This document shows positions 36,706-45,725 of a DNA stretch of 64,000 nt, piece after piece; position 1 is the stretch's first letter, and the number at the start of each line of letters is the position of its first letter. Origin of the DNA: Williamsia deligens. Its GTDB lineage: Bacteria; Actinomycetota; Actinomycetes; Mycobacteriales; Mycobacteriaceae. The position numbers and the translations under genes are program-made. The notes under the pieces are model-generated. The model saw nothing but the letters and a program-made list of their open reading frames with translations, searched no databases and was not told where the DNA came from. The stretch lies in the NCBI RefSeq assembly GCF_024171765.1, contig NZ_JAMTCI010000001.1, forward strand, positions 124,001 to 188,000, written 5' to 3'.

Positions 36706-36730
36706 CGTTCCTCCAGCTCAGGGTGAGAAA

Positions 36731-36742
36731 AGAACATGTTCT
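36731..36742. promoter_or_regulatory. 12-bp palindrome between TetR and SnoaL-like genes
   Basis: AGAACATGTTCT is a perfect palindrome in the 70-bp divergent spacer, 26 bp upstream of the TetR start and 33 bp upstream of the SnoaL-like start. It is suited to a dimeric regulator, most simply the TetR protein itself. The half-site spacing does not fit the LexA box. Confidence 0.45.
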
Positions 36743-36775
36743 CCCAGTCCGGTCCCGGCCCACTACGGTGACTCC

Positions 36776-37189
36776 ATGCTCAGTGTGCAGCAGATCTCCG
36801 ACCGACTCGAACTCCAGCAACTGCTGACCGACTACGCGACCGCCGTCGACCGCCGCCGCTTCGACGACCTCCACGAGCTGTTCACCGCGGACGCGCACAT
36901 CGACTACTCCGCGGTCGGCGGTGCTGTCGGGACACCGGCCGAGATCGTCCCGTGGCTGCGCGAGAACCTCGCCCTGTTCGCCGCGTACTACCACCTCAAC
37001 GCCAACATCGACCTCTCGATCGACGGCGACGACGCGACCGGCACCGTGATGTGCTTCAACCCGATGGTCTTCGCCGGCGACGACGCCACGGTGCTCACCG
37101 TCGGCGTCTGGTACCACGACACCTACCGCCGCGTCGACGGCCGCTGGCGCATCACCGGCCGCGTCGAGGAGAAGTGCTTCATGCACTGA
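36776..37189 (+). CDS. SnoaL-like / nuclear transport factor 2-fold protein
   Basis: The 137-residue protein has the SnoaL-like pattern: a first helix 'QQISDRLELQQLLTDYATAVD', then 'DLHELFTADAHIDYSAVGG' near residue 38 and a C-terminal sheet 'VWYHDTYRRVDGRWRITGR'. Such domains bind small hydrophobic molecules and include hydroxylases, dehydratases and ring cyclases. No partner enzyme is adjacent. It is divergent from the TetR gene, which may regulate it. Confidence 0.82.
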   Translation: MLSVQQISDRLELQQLLTDYATAVDRRRFDDLHELFTADAHIDYSAVGGAVGTPAEIVPWLRENLALFAAYYHLNANIDLSIDGDDATGTVMCFNPMVFAGDDATVLTVGVWYHDTYRRVDGRWRITGRVEEKCFMH

Positions 37190-37198
37190 CCCGCCACC

Positions 37199-37255
37199 CG
37201 CCGAGCGGGCAGACAATTCACGCCGAGCGGGCACAAAACGAGCGCCGAGTGGGCA
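37199..37255. repeat. Three 13-bp cores at exact 22-bp period
   Basis: CGCCGAGCGGGCA at 37199 and 37221 and CGCCGAGTGGGCA at 37243 are separated by exactly 22 bp, with 9 variable bases between cores. They fill the 84-bp gap between the SnoaL-like gene and tRNA-Gln. The core is the same family as the array at 6961-7163. Confidence 0.85.
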
Positions 37256-37273
37256 GAAAGTTCCGGAACTGTG

Positions 37274-37345
37274 CTCCCCCACCAGGACTCGAACCTGGAA
37301 TGCCTGAACCAAAATCAGAAGTGTTGCCGATTACACCATGGGGGA
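37274..37345 (-). tRNA. tRNA-Gln (anticodon UUG)
   Basis: On the minus strand the acceptor stem TCCCCCA (37345-37339) pairs with TGGGGGA (37281-37275), with discriminator G at 37274. The T arm is CCAGG-TTCGAGT-CCTGG. The anticodon loop TTTTGGT gives UUG, which reads CAA. The length is 72 nt and CCA is not encoded. It lies just downstream of the 1507-residue hybrid gene, separated by a hairpin. Confidence 0.92.
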
Positions 37346-37346
37346 A

Positions 37347-37365
37347 CGGCGGGCCGGACCCGCCG
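37347..37365 (-). terminator. Hairpin after the CheB-CheR hybrid gene
   Basis: CGGCGGG and CCCGCCG form a 7-bp stem with a 5-nt loop, 20 bp past the stop of the hybrid gene and just before the tRNA-Gln 5' end. It probably ends the long mRNA. Confidence 0.5.
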
Positions 37366-37384
37366 CTCGAGATTGTGCCACGGG

Positions 37385-40300
37385 TCAGGCGCGAGCACGG
37401 ATCCAGTCGATCAGCTCGTCGATCGGCATCGGGCGAGCGACGTGGAAGCCCTGGACCAGGTCGGCATCGAGGTCGACGGCCAGCTGGGCCATGGCCTCGT
37501 CCTCCACCCCTTCGAGCACGACCTGTGCGTCGAGGGCTTTCGCCACCTCGATCGCGGCGCGCAGGATCTTGCGACCGCGCTCGTCCTCGCGCGCGCGGCG
37601 AACCAGGGAGCGGTCGACCTTCATCACGCCCGGTTCGAGACGGTCCAGCAGCTCGAGGTTGGAGTAGCCGGTGCCGAAGTCGTCGATGCTCACGATCGCG
37701 CCGAGCCGGCGCAACACCCCCAGGTTGTCCATCGCCCGACTCGCCGGGTCGAGCAGGGTCGACTCCACCACCTCCACGACGATCCGTTCGATACCGCCTG
37801 CGGGTGCCCACACCATGAGCCAGTCGACGATGTCCCGCTCGTCGAGCTCCGCCGCCGAGAGGTTCACGGCAACTCTCGGACGATCCACCCCCAGGGCGGA
37901 CTGCAGCTCCGTGATGCCCTCGTCGACGAGCGTCAGGACCGTGCGGCCCAGCGCCCGCATCTGACCCGTCTCCGTCGCGTAGCCGATGAAATCGGCGGCC
38001 GTCATGAGCTCGCCGTCGTCGCGGCGCCACCGCACCAGCGCCTCGACCATCGCGACAGTCCCGTCGCGGACGTCCACCACAGGCTGGTAGTGCATGACGA
38101 ACTCGTTCGAGATGAGCGCCGCACCCAGCTTCTGGCGCATCTCGGCCCGCTCGTCGGCGGCCTCGTTCATCGCCGCGGTGAAGTAGGCGTGACGGTCACG
38201 GCCCCGTTGCTTGGCCACGTACATCGCCGTGTCGGCGTTGTGCAGCAGTTCGCCGGCGGTCGACCCGTCCTGTGGATGCACCGCGATCCCGACCGACGCC
38301 GACACGTACACCAGAGAGTCCTGCATCGGGATCGGCTCACGGATGGCCGCCAGGATGCGGCGGGCGAGGGCGTCGAGTCCGTCGATGTCGTCGATCCGGG
38401 ACACCAGCATCGCGAACTCGTCGCCGCCGAGCCGACCGACGACGTCCTCGTGACGTGCCGACCGGTGCAGTCGGGATGCCACGGTGGAGAGCACGATATC
38501 GCCCGCGCGGTGGCCGAACCGATCGTTGACGAGCTTGAATCCGTCGAGGTCGATCCACAGCAGCGCGATCCCCCGGGTGGCATTCGCCATCATCTCGTCG
38601 GCCCGCGTCCGGAGATAGTTGCGGGTCAGCAACCCGGTCTGTGGGTCGAACTGCTGGTGATGGGCGAGGCGCGCCACACTCTCCCGAAGCGCTGTCATGT
38701 CCCGGATCAGCGCAACCGTCCGTGGCGTATCGGCACCCGGCTCGAGGTCACCCACAGCGTGCATGTCGATCGTGATCCATCGGGCTTGCCCGTCGACGAC
38801 GACGACCTGCACGTCCTCGTCCAGCAGATCGGCGCCACCCGTGGGGTCCTGGGCGGCCACCGACTCGAGCAGGAGCGAGAACGGGCTGCCGACAAGGGAA
38901 TCCGCCGCATGCCCGAGGATCCCCTCGACGCCGGCGTTCGCGCTCACCACCCGCCCGTCGGCACCCAGGACGACGATCCCCATCTCCTCGGACTGCGAGA
39001 CGGCCTCGAGGACGGCCGAACTGTGTGCAGCACGCCGCGCCAGCTCCCAGGTCTCGGTGACATCCCGGGAGCTGCCGTTGACACGTTCCGGGCCGTCGCC
39101 GTCAGGGGACATCCGTCGGGCCGACTCGCTGATCCCGCGGACACTGCCGTCGGGCCGGACCACGCGATAGTCGATCTGCCATCGCGGCTCGGCCGAGGCC
39201 CACGTCGCGCGGACACGTTCCCGGTCGTCGGGGTGGACGGTCGCGAGCAACAGCCCGGGCTCTGCGAGGACCGACTCGCGACCCACCCCGTACATCTCCT
39301 CGACCTGGGGGGTGACGAGGGTCAGCGTGCCGTCCGCTGTGCGCTGCCACACCATCTCCCGGACGGAACCGATGACGGCGTCGAGATTGTGCATCGCCGC
39401 CTCACGGGCCCGCCTCTCCGCTGCGATGTCGGCGACATCGGTGACGGTGACGATGGCGCCGTGCACGTCGTCGTCCGACCCGATGTAGGGCTGAACCTGC
39501 ATGAGCAGATCGCGACGGTCGTTCGACAGTTCGCGCAGACGGGTCTCGCGGTGTGCCGCCGACGCCTCGAGATCGTCGGCGAGGCCCGGTACGGGGATGG
39601 TGGTCGGGACAGCGGTCAGGGACCGTCCGATGTCCTCGTCGATGAGGGAGAACAGGCGCACGGAGAGCGGGGTGTAGCGGGTCACGCGGAACTGCCGGTC
39701 GACGATGACCAGCCCGCTGGTGAGTGACGACTGGATGTTCTGCAGGTCGACGTTGAGCCGCTGCACCTCGTCGCTGCGCAGCCCGACCTCTGCGTTGAGC
39801 GTGGAGAGCTCCTCGTTGGTGGCCTCGAGTTCCTCGTTGGAGGCCTGCGCCTCCTCCGTGGTCGCCTGGAGTTCCTCTGCCGAGGCCTGCAACTCCTCGT
39901 TCAGTGCCTGCAGGTCCTCGTTCGAGGCGGTCAGATCGCCGATCGTCGACTGCAGTGCGTCCTGGGTCGCCCGCAGCTCGTCGGTCAGCGCCGTCTGCGT
40001 GGCGGACAGGACTGCGGGGTCGTCGACGTCGGGCGGCTGCGGCGCGCCCCGATCGGTGCGTGCTCGGAACGAGACGACCGTCCCGCCTCCCTCACCGACC
40101 AGGCGGGTGGCAGTGATCTCGACCGGATCCGCCCCCGGCCGATACATCGTCCGGGCGAGCGAACCCGGAGCGCTGAACCGCAGCTGGCTCAGCATCGTGC
40201 GGACCACGATGCGATATCGCTCCCGGATGAGGTCGCTGACGTGCCCGGTGTGTTGTCCGGGCCCCACGGAACACCACGGCGAGACATCCCCGACGACCTC

Positions 40301-41908
40301 CACGACCGCCTCGGCCCCGTCGAGGACGAGTGAGGGCGGGACCAGGGTGGCCAGTAGCCGGCGGAACAGCGTCGTGGGGGGTTCGACACCCCGGACGGCG
40401 GCGACGGCCGCGGACGGACCCGTCGACGGCAGGTAGGACCCGGTCGGCAGGGTCACCTGCCGGGGAATCGCCGTCCGGCGATAGACGCGACCGACCGCGT
40501 CGACGGTGGTGAACAGTCGGTTCACGTGCGGGATCCGCTCCGACTGGCCCAGCACGAGCAGCCCATCGGGCACCAGCGCGAACTGACACAAGGACAGGAC
40601 CCGCTCCTGCAGGTGGTTCTGGAAGTAGATCATGGTGTTGCGCAACGAGATCAGCGACAGCCGGGGGAACGGTGGATCGTGGACCACGTTGTGCCAGGCG
40701 ATGACCAGACACTCGCGGAGCACGGGGACGATCTCCCAGTCCGGGCCATGACGCTTCATCCACGCCGTGCGCAGGTGATCGGGGACCGACGCGACGACGG
40801 CATCGGGATACCGTCCGCGCCGCGCCACCGTGAGCGCCTCCTCGTTGAGGTCGGTGCCGAACACCTTCAACGTCGTGCGTACCTCCCGGCCGTGCTCCGT
40901 CAGCACCTGGGCCGCGATCATCGTGATCGTGTACGCCTCTTCGCCCGTCGCACACCCGGGCACCCAGATGCGCAGTTGCTCGTCGTCGGGCAACGCGTCA
41001 ACGACGGTGGCGAGGTGTTCGCCGACCGTGATCCACACCGACGGATCACGGAAGAACGAGGTGACACCGACGAGGATGTTCGCGCTCAGGGCGCGCGCCT
41101 CGGTCGGGTCGTCGGCGATGCTCGCGAGGTACGCATCGACCGAGAGGCCCGAGAGGCGTTGCCGCCGTTGGATCTGCCGGAGGAGTGTCGACCGCTTGTA
41201 CCCGGAGAAGTCGACCCCGGTCCGGTCGAGGAGCTTCGCGACGACACCGTTCACGGTGATCTCGTCCAGGCCGGCGGCAGACGGCGCGACGGTGTCGGGA
41301 CCGGCGTCGGACCGCCGACCCAGCACGTGCAGGACCCCGGCGATCATGTCCTCGACGAAGAGGACCAGATCGACGGCCCCCGTTGCGATCCCGGCACCAG
41401 GCATCTCCGGGAACGCCGCCGTCGTCGGATCCTGCGCGACGACCATCCCGCCGGCGCGTTCCACGCTCTCGACGCCTCCGGCCCCGTCGTCACCCGAGCC
41501 GGACAGCAGTATCGCGATCGCTTCGGCGCCCAGGGACTCCGCGACGGACTCGAACAGGACGTCGATGCTCGGCGCGAGGCGATGACCCTCGGCGCTGGCG
41601 GTGACGCGAAGCTGAACGCCGTGCACCGAGACGTCGGTGCCCGGCGTCGCGACGAACACGACGTCGGCAACAAGTGCCGCTCCGTCGGTCGCCGCGACGA
41701 CCTGCAGGTCGGTCACCTTGTCGAGGATCTCGGGCAGCACACTCTTGTCGGACGGCGAGATGTGCTGAGCCACCACGTAGCACAGGCCATCGCCGATCGA
41801 CGCGTCGGCGAACAGACCACTCAACGCCACGATTCCGCCGGCGGAGCTCCCCACCGCGACGACCCTCGGCATGCGGGCGCCGCTGTCCCCCTGCTCCTCG
41901 GTCGACAT
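37385..41908 (-). CDS. CheB-CheR-PAS-GGDEF-EAL hybrid signalling protein
   Basis: This 1507-residue protein starts at ATG 41908. Residues 12-195 are a CheB methylesterase without a receiver domain, with catalytic Ser22, His49 and Asp141. Residues 215-470 are CheR, with the SAM loop 'GCATGEEAYT' near 318. A coiled coil spans about 640-717, followed by PAS domains to about 1090. GGDEF is at 1161-1165 with an intact inhibitory site R1152-x-x-D1155. The EAL domain has EAL at 1289-1291, 'DDFGTGYS' near 1409 and 'EGVED'. Both c-di-GMP domains look catalytically competent. No other chemotaxis gene is nearby. Confidence 0.92.
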   Translation of the reverse strand: MSTEEQGDSGARMPRVVAVGSSAGGIVALSGLFADASIGDGLCYVVAQHISPSDKSVLPEILDKVTDLQVVAATDGAALVADVVFVATPGTDVSVHGVQLRVTASAEGHRLAPSIDVLFESVAESLGAEAIAILLSGSGDDGAGGVESVERAGGMVVAQDPTTAAFPEMPGAGIATGAVDLVLFVEDMIAGVLHVLGRRSDAGPDTVAPSAAGLDEITVNGVVAKLLDRTGVDFSGYKRSTLLRQIQRRQRLSGLSVDAYLASIADDPTEARALSANILVGVTSFFRDPSVWITVGEHLATVVDALPDDEQLRIWVPGCATGEEAYTITMIAAQVLTEHGREVRTTLKVFGTDLNEEALTVARRGRYPDAVVASVPDHLRTAWMKRHGPDWEIVPVLRECLVIAWHNVVHDPPFPRLSLISLRNTMIYFQNHLQERVLSLCQFALVPDGLLVLGQSERIPHVNRLFTTVDAVGRVYRRTAIPRQVTLPTGSYLPSTGPSAAVAAVRGVEPPTTLFRRLLATLVPPSLVLDGAEAVVEVVGDVSPWCSVGPGQHTGHVSDLIRERYRIVVRTMLSQLRFSAPGSLARTMYRPGADPVEITATRLVGEGGGTVVSFRARTDRGAPQPPDVDDPAVLSATQTALTDELRATQDALQSTIGDLTASNEDLQALNEELQASAEELQATTEEAQASNEELEATNEELSTLNAEVGLRSDEVQRLNVDLQNIQSSLTSGLVIVDRQFRVTRYTPLSVRLFSLIDEDIGRSLTAVPTTIPVPGLADDLEASAAHRETRLRELSNDRRDLLMQVQPYIGSDDDVHGAIVTVTDVADIAAERRAREAAMHNLDAVIGSVREMVWQRTADGTLTLVTPQVEEMYGVGRESVLAEPGLLLATVHPDDRERVRATWASAEPRWQIDYRVVRPDGSVRGISESARRMSPDGDGPERVNGSSRDVTETWELARRAAHSSAVLEAVSQSEEMGIVVLGADGRVVSANAGVEGILGHAADSLVGSPFSLLLESVAAQDPTGGADLLDEDVQVVVVDGQARWITIDMHAVGDLEPGADTPRTVALIRDMTALRESVARLAHHQQFDPQTGLLTRNYLRTRADEMMANATRGIALLWIDLDGFKLVNDRFGHRAGDIVLSTVASRLHRSARHEDVVGRLGGDEFAMLVSRIDDIDGLDALARRILAAIREPIPMQDSLVYVSASVGIAVHPQDGSTAGELLHNADTAMYVAKQRGRDRHAYFTAAMNEAADERAEMRQKLGAALISNEFVMHYQPVVDVRDGTVAMVEALVRWRRDDGELMTAADFIGYATETGQMRALGRTVLTLVDEGITELQSALGVDRPRVAVNLSAAELDERDIVDWLMVWAPAGGIERIVVEVVESTLLDPASRAMDNLGVLRRLGAIVSIDDFGTGYSNLELLDRLEPGVMKVDRSLVRRAREDERGRKILRAAIEVAKALDAQVVLEGVEDEAMAQLAVDLDADLVQGFHVARPMPIDELIDWIRARA

Positions 41909-41985
41909 GTTGACCGCCGTTCCCCTAGGTCATGGAAGCGTAAACCCCGGAACGGCCGTCCGAGACCCCTTCGGCCCGATGACGG

Positions 41986-42741
41986 TCAGTCGCGCGGGCC
42001 GCCTGCCACGTAGACCACCTGGCCGGAGACGAACCCGGCACCCTCGCTGATGAAGAACGACGCGGTGTGGGCGATGTCGTCGGGCTGGCCGACGCGCTGC
42101 ACCGGGATCTCCTTCGCGTTGAACGCCTTGAAGTCCTCGAACGGCACGCCGAGGCGCTCGGCGGTCTTCGCCGTCATCTCGGTCTCGATGAAACCGGGGG
42201 CGATCGCGTTGGCGGTGACGCCGAACTTGCCGAGCTCGAACGCCAGCGTCTTGGTGAAGCCCTGCATGCCGGCCTTGGCCGCCGAGTAGTTGACCTGGCC
42301 GCGGTTGCCGAGCGCCGAGGTGCTCGACAGGTTGACGACGCGACCCCACTTGGCCTCGACCATGTGCTTCTGCACGGCGCGCGTCATGAGGAACGCACCG
42401 CGCAGGTGGACGCCGAGCACGGCGTCCCAGTCCTCGACGGTCATCTTGAAGAGCAGGTTGTCGCGGGTGATGCCGGCGTTGTTCACCAGGACGGTGGGCG
42501 CGCCGAGCTCCGAGGCGACCTTCTCGACCGCGGCGGCCGCGGACGCCTCGTCGGAGACGTCGGCGCCGACGGCGATCGCGGAACCACCCGCGGAGGTGAT
42601 CGCCTCGACGGTGTCCGAACATGCCGACGCATCCAGGTCGAGCACGCCCACGGCCAGGCCGTCCGACGCCAGACGCTTGGCCACGGCAGCGCCGATCCCT
42701 CGTGCCGCTCCCGTCACAATTGCCGTTCTGCGCTCGCTCAC
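41986..42741 (-). CDS. Short-chain dehydrogenase, FabG-like
   Basis: GTG 42741 follows AGAAGG and encodes 251 residues. The SDR motifs are 'AIVTGAARGIGAAVA' near residue 7, 'LVNNAGITRD' near residue 87, serine in 'NLSSTSALGN' and 'YSAAKAG' with the catalytic Tyr and Lys near 155. The C-terminus 'GQVVYVAGGPRD' is typical of FabG-like 3-oxoacyl reductases. It could act on acyl-ACP, acyl-CoA or another ketone. It is divergent from glmU across 147 bp. Confidence 0.87.
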   Translation of the reverse strand: MSERRTAIVTGAARGIGAAVAKRLASDGLAVGVLDLDASACSDTVEAITSAGGSAIAVGADVSDEASAAAAVEKVASELGAPTVLVNNAGITRDNLLFKMTVEDWDAVLGVHLRGAFLMTRAVQKHMVEAKWGRVVNLSSTSALGNRGQVNYSAAKAGMQGFTKTLAFELGKFGVTANAIAPGFIETEMTAKTAERLGVPFEDFKAFNAKEIPVQRVGQPDDIAHTASFFISEGAGFVSGQVVYVAGGPRD

Positions 42742-42844
42742 CGGTACCTTCTCTCCTCGACTGATGTCGCGTCGCTGCGCTGTTCGTGGCGTCGACGCGT
42801 CTGCGGCCGCCCTGGCCTCACCTAGTTCTATCAGTGCGTAACAT

Positions 42845-42873
42845 CGCCCCCGCGCGCCCGGCGCGAGGGGGCG
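42845..42873 (+). other. Strong hairpin in the glmU leader
   Basis: Bases 42845-42857 pair with 42861-42873, giving 12 pairs and one G-A mismatch around a 3-nt loop. The hairpin ends 7 bp before the glmU ribosome-binding site (ACAGGAG, 42878-42884). In mRNA it would sit just ahead of the initiation region. It could modulate translation or be a stalled terminator of upstream antisense transcription. Confidence 0.6.
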
Positions 42874-42888
42874 CACGACAGGAGTTCG

Positions 42889-44391
42889 ATGTCAGCGACG
42901 ACACCCGACGACCGCGCGACGAGCGGCTCCGCCGTCGCGGTTCTCGTCCTCGCAGCCGGCGCGGGGACACGCATGCGGTCCTCGGTCCCCAAGGTCCTGC
43001 ACCGCATCGGCGGGCGCACCCTGCTCTCCCATGCCCTGCACGCCGCGGCCGGTGTGCAGCCCGATCACCTCGTCGTGGTCGTCGGACATGACCGCGAGCG
43101 CGTCGCCGCGGCGTGCGACGACGTCGCCGACACGCTCGGCCGCCCGGTCGTCACCGCCGTCCAGGAGGTCCCCAACGGCACCGGTGGCGCGGTGGCCGCC
43201 GGGTTGTCCGCGCTCGCAACCGATTTCGACGGCACCATCCTGGTGACGGCGGGTGACGTCCCCCTGCTGACGAGCGACGCACTCGCCGCGCTGCGCGACG
43301 ACCACGTCGCCGCGGGCGCCGACATCACCCTGATGACGTCCACCGCCCCCGACCCGACCGGATACGGACGTGTCCTGCGCACCCAGGACGGCCAGGTCAC
43401 ACAGATCGTCGAGGAATCCGACGCCACCCCGGAACAGAAGCGCATCACCGAGGTGAACTCGGGCGTCTACGCGTTCGACGCGAGGACCCTCGCCCAGGCG
43501 CTCACCGAGCTGGGCACCCACAACGCGCAGGGCGAGCTGTACCTCACCGACGTCGTCGCCGTCGCCCGCTCCAAGGGCCGCACCGTGCGCGCCGCCCACC
43601 TCGCCGACGCCGCACTCGTGGCCGGTTGCAACGACCGCCTGCAACTCTCCGACCTCGGCGCCGAGTTGAACCGCCGTGTCCTGCACAGCCTGATGCGCTC
43701 CGGCGTCACCGTCGTCGACCCGGCGACCACCTGGGTCGACGTCGACGTCCGCGTCGGGGTCGACGCGACCCTGCTGCCCGGGACGCAACTGCACGGCGCG
43801 ACCGTCATCGGTGAGCACGCCGTCGTCGGCCCGGACACCACCCTCACCGACGTCATGGTGGGCGAGGGTGCGCAGGTCGTCCGCACCCACGGCAGCGAGT
43901 CCAGCGTCGGCGCCGGCGCGCAGGTCGGCCCGTTCGCCTACCTCCGCCCGGGCAGCGTGCTCGGCGCCGACGCCAAGATCGGCACGTTCGTCGAGACGAA
44001 GAACGCGACCATCGGCGCCGGCACCAAGGTGCCGCACCTGACCTACGTCGGCGACGCGACCATCGGCGAGCACTCGAACATCGGCGCGTCGAGCGTCTTC
44101 GTCAACTACGACGGCGTCGAGAAGAACCGGACGGTCATCGGTTCGCATTGCCGCACCGGGTCGGACACGATGTTCATCGCCCCCGTCACCGTGGGTGATG
44201 GCGCCTACACCGGGGCCGGTACGGTGCTCAGGCGAGATGTGCCCCCGGGCGCACTCGCCGTGTCCGCGGGGGAGCAACGGATCTTCGAGGGCTGGGTCGA
44301 GGAGCGTCGACCCGGGACCGCATCCGCGGAGGCGGCACGACGCGCCCGGGACGCCGGAGCGCAGGACGAACAGGAAGCGGACGAGCAGTGA
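42889..44391 (+). CDS. glmU: Bifunctional GlcNAc-1-P uridylyltransferase / GlcN-1-P acetyltransferase
   Basis: The 500-residue enzyme makes UDP-GlcNAc for peptidoglycan. The N-terminal pyrophosphorylase domain opens '[18 protein letters not shown]' near residue 18 and has '[12 protein letters not shown]' near residue 120. From about residue 265 a left-handed beta-helix made of hexapeptide repeats forms the acetyltransferase, with '[16 protein letters not shown]' near residue 400. A charged tail of about 25 residues follows, as in mycobacteria. Its stop overlaps the prs GTG. Confidence 0.97.
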   Translation: MSATTPDDRATSGSAVAVLVLAAGAGTRMRSSVPKVLHRIGGRTLLSHALHAAAGVQPDHLVVVVGHDRERVAAACDDVADTLGRPVVTAVQEVPNGTGGAVAAGLSALATDFDGTILVTAGDVPLLTSDALAALRDDHVAAGADITLMTSTAPDPTGYGRVLRTQDGQVTQIVEESDATPEQKRITEVNSGVYAFDARTLAQALTELGTHNAQGELYLTDVVAVARSKGRTVRAAHLADAALVAGCNDRLQLSDLGAELNRRVLHSLMRSGVTVVDPATTWVDVDVRVGVDATLLPGTQLHGATVIGEHAVVGPDTTLTDVMVGEGAQVVRTHGSESSVGAGAQVGPFAYLRPGSVLGADAKIGTFVETKNATIGAGTKVPHLTYVGDATIGEHSNIGASSVFVNYDGVEKNRTVIGSHCRTGSDTMFIAPVTVGDGAYTGAGTVLRRDVPPGALAVSAGEQRIFEGWVEERRPGTASAEAARRARDAGAQDEQEADEQ

Positions 44392-45365
44392 ACTGGACCA
44401 CCGACAACCAGAAGAACCTGATGTTGTTCTCCGGTCGAGCTCACCCTGAGCTCGCCGACGCGGTCGCGAAGGAACTCGGCATCGAGGTCACGCCGCAGAC
44501 CGCCCGAGACTTCGCCAACGGGGAGATCTTCGTCCGCTTCGAGGACTCGGTCCGCGGTTCGGACGCCTTCGTCCTGCAGAGCTGCCCGGCGCCGCTGAAC
44601 AAGTGGCTCATGGAGCAGCTCATCATGATCGACGCGCTCAAGCGCGGCTCGGCCAAGCGCATCACCGCGATCCTGCCGTTCTACCCCTACGCCCGTCAGG
44701 ACAAGAAGCACCGTGGGCGCGAACCGATCTCGGCCCGCCTCGTCGCCGACCTGCTGAAGACCGCTGGCGCCGACCGCATCATCACCGTCGACCTGCACAC
44801 CGATCAGATCCAGGGCTTCTTCGACGGCCCGGTGGACCACATGCACGCGCAGGGCCAGCTCGCGGAGTACGTGCGGGAGCACTACGGCACCGACAACATC
44901 ACCGTCGTCTCGCCGGACTCCGGCCGTGTCCGCGTGGCCGAGAAGTGGGCCGACTCGCTCAACGGCGCGCCGCTGGCGTTCATCCACAAGACGCGAGACC
45001 CGTTGGTGCCCAACCAGGTCAAGTCCAATCGCGTGGTCGGTGAGGTCGAGGGCCGCATCTGCGTCCTGATCGACGACATGATCGACACCGGCGGCACCAT
45101 CGCCGGCGCCGTGCGCGTCCTCAAGGAGGCGGGAGCCGGCGACGTCATCATCGCCACCACACACGGGGTGTTCTCCGACCCCGCGGCCGAACGGCTCGCG
45201 TCCTGCGGGGCGAAGGAGGTCATCGCGACCGACACGTTGCCGATCACCCCGGACAAGCAGTTCGCGAACCTGACCGTGCTGTCGATCGCACCGCTCCTGG
45301 CGCAGACCATTCACCAGGTCTTCGAGAACGGGTCGGTCACCAGCCTGTTCAACGGCGTCGCCTGA
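44388..45365 (+). CDS. prs: Ribose-phosphate pyrophosphokinase
   Basis: The 325-residue enzyme makes PRPP from ribose-5-phosphate and ATP for nucleotides, histidine, tryptophan and the arabinan donor. It shows '[18 protein letters not shown]' near residue 42, the flexible-loop '[18 protein letters not shown]' near residue 102, metal-binding '[12 protein letters not shown]' near 135 and the PRPP loop '[13 protein letters not shown]' near 228. GTG 44388 overlaps the glmU stop, so the two are coupled as in mycobacteria (Rv1017-Rv1018). Confidence 0.97.
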   Translation: MNWTTDNQKNLMLFSGRAHPELADAVAKELGIEVTPQTARDFANGEIFVRFEDSVRGSDAFVLQSCPAPLNKWLMEQLIMIDALKRGSAKRITAILPFYPYARQDKKHRGREPISARLVADLLKTAGADRIITVDLHTDQIQGFFDGPVDHMHAQGQLAEYVREHYGTDNITVVSPDSGRVRVAEKWADSLNGAPLAFIHKTRDPLVPNQVKSNRVVGEVEGRICVLIDDMIDTGGTIAGAVRVLKEAGAGDVIIATTHGVFSDPAAERLASCGAKEVIATDTLPITPDKQFANLTVLSIAPLLAQTIHQVFENGSVTSLFNGVA

Positions 45366-45370
45366 CCGTC

Positions 45371-45718
45371 GTGGGCGAGACCGCGCGGATCTACCACAAC
45401 CCGCAGTGCTCGACGTCCCGGAGGACGTTGCAGCGCCTGCGCGACACCGGCGTCGAACCCGAGGTCGTGCAGTACCTGAAGACGCCGCCGACGCGCGACG
45501 AACTGGTCCAGCTGATCGCCGACGCGGGACTCACCCCGTCGCAGGCGGTCCGCCGCCGTGAGGCGCTGTTCTCCGAGCTCGCCCTGGCCGACGCCGACGA
45601 CGACACCCTGCTCGACGCGATGGCCGCGAACCCCCGGCTCATCGAGCGCCCGTTCGTCGTGACCTCGAAGGGCACCCGCCTCGCCCGACCCGTCGAGACG
45701 GTCGACGAGATCCTCTGA
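45371..45718 (+). CDS. arsC: ArsC-type arsenate reductase
   Basis: The 115-residue protein is a thioredoxin-fold ArsC of the glutaredoxin-dependent class, with catalytic Cys13 in 'HNPQCSTSR' and the oxyanion arginines in 'IERPFVV' near residue 92. It converts arsenate to arsenite, though Spx/YffB-like relatives lack arsenic roles. GTG 45371 is 5 bp after prs on the same strand, so it may be co-transcribed. No arsenite pump or ArsR gene is adjacent, which weakens an arsenic-specific role. Confidence 0.85.
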   Translation: MGETARIYHNPQCSTSRRTLQRLRDTGVEPEVVQYLKTPPTRDELVQLIADAGLTPSQAVRRREALFSELALADADDDTLLDAMAANPRLIERPFVVTSKGTRLARPVETVDEIL

Positions 45719-45725
45719 CCCGGCC

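Noticed and set aside
36731-36742. LexA (SOS) box
   Set aside because: The actinobacterial SOS box needs four bases between GAAC and GTTC; here there are two.
45371-45718. Arsenic resistance operon
   Set aside because: Only an ArsC-type reductase is found, without ArsR, ArsB or Acr3, so a dedicated operon is not supported.
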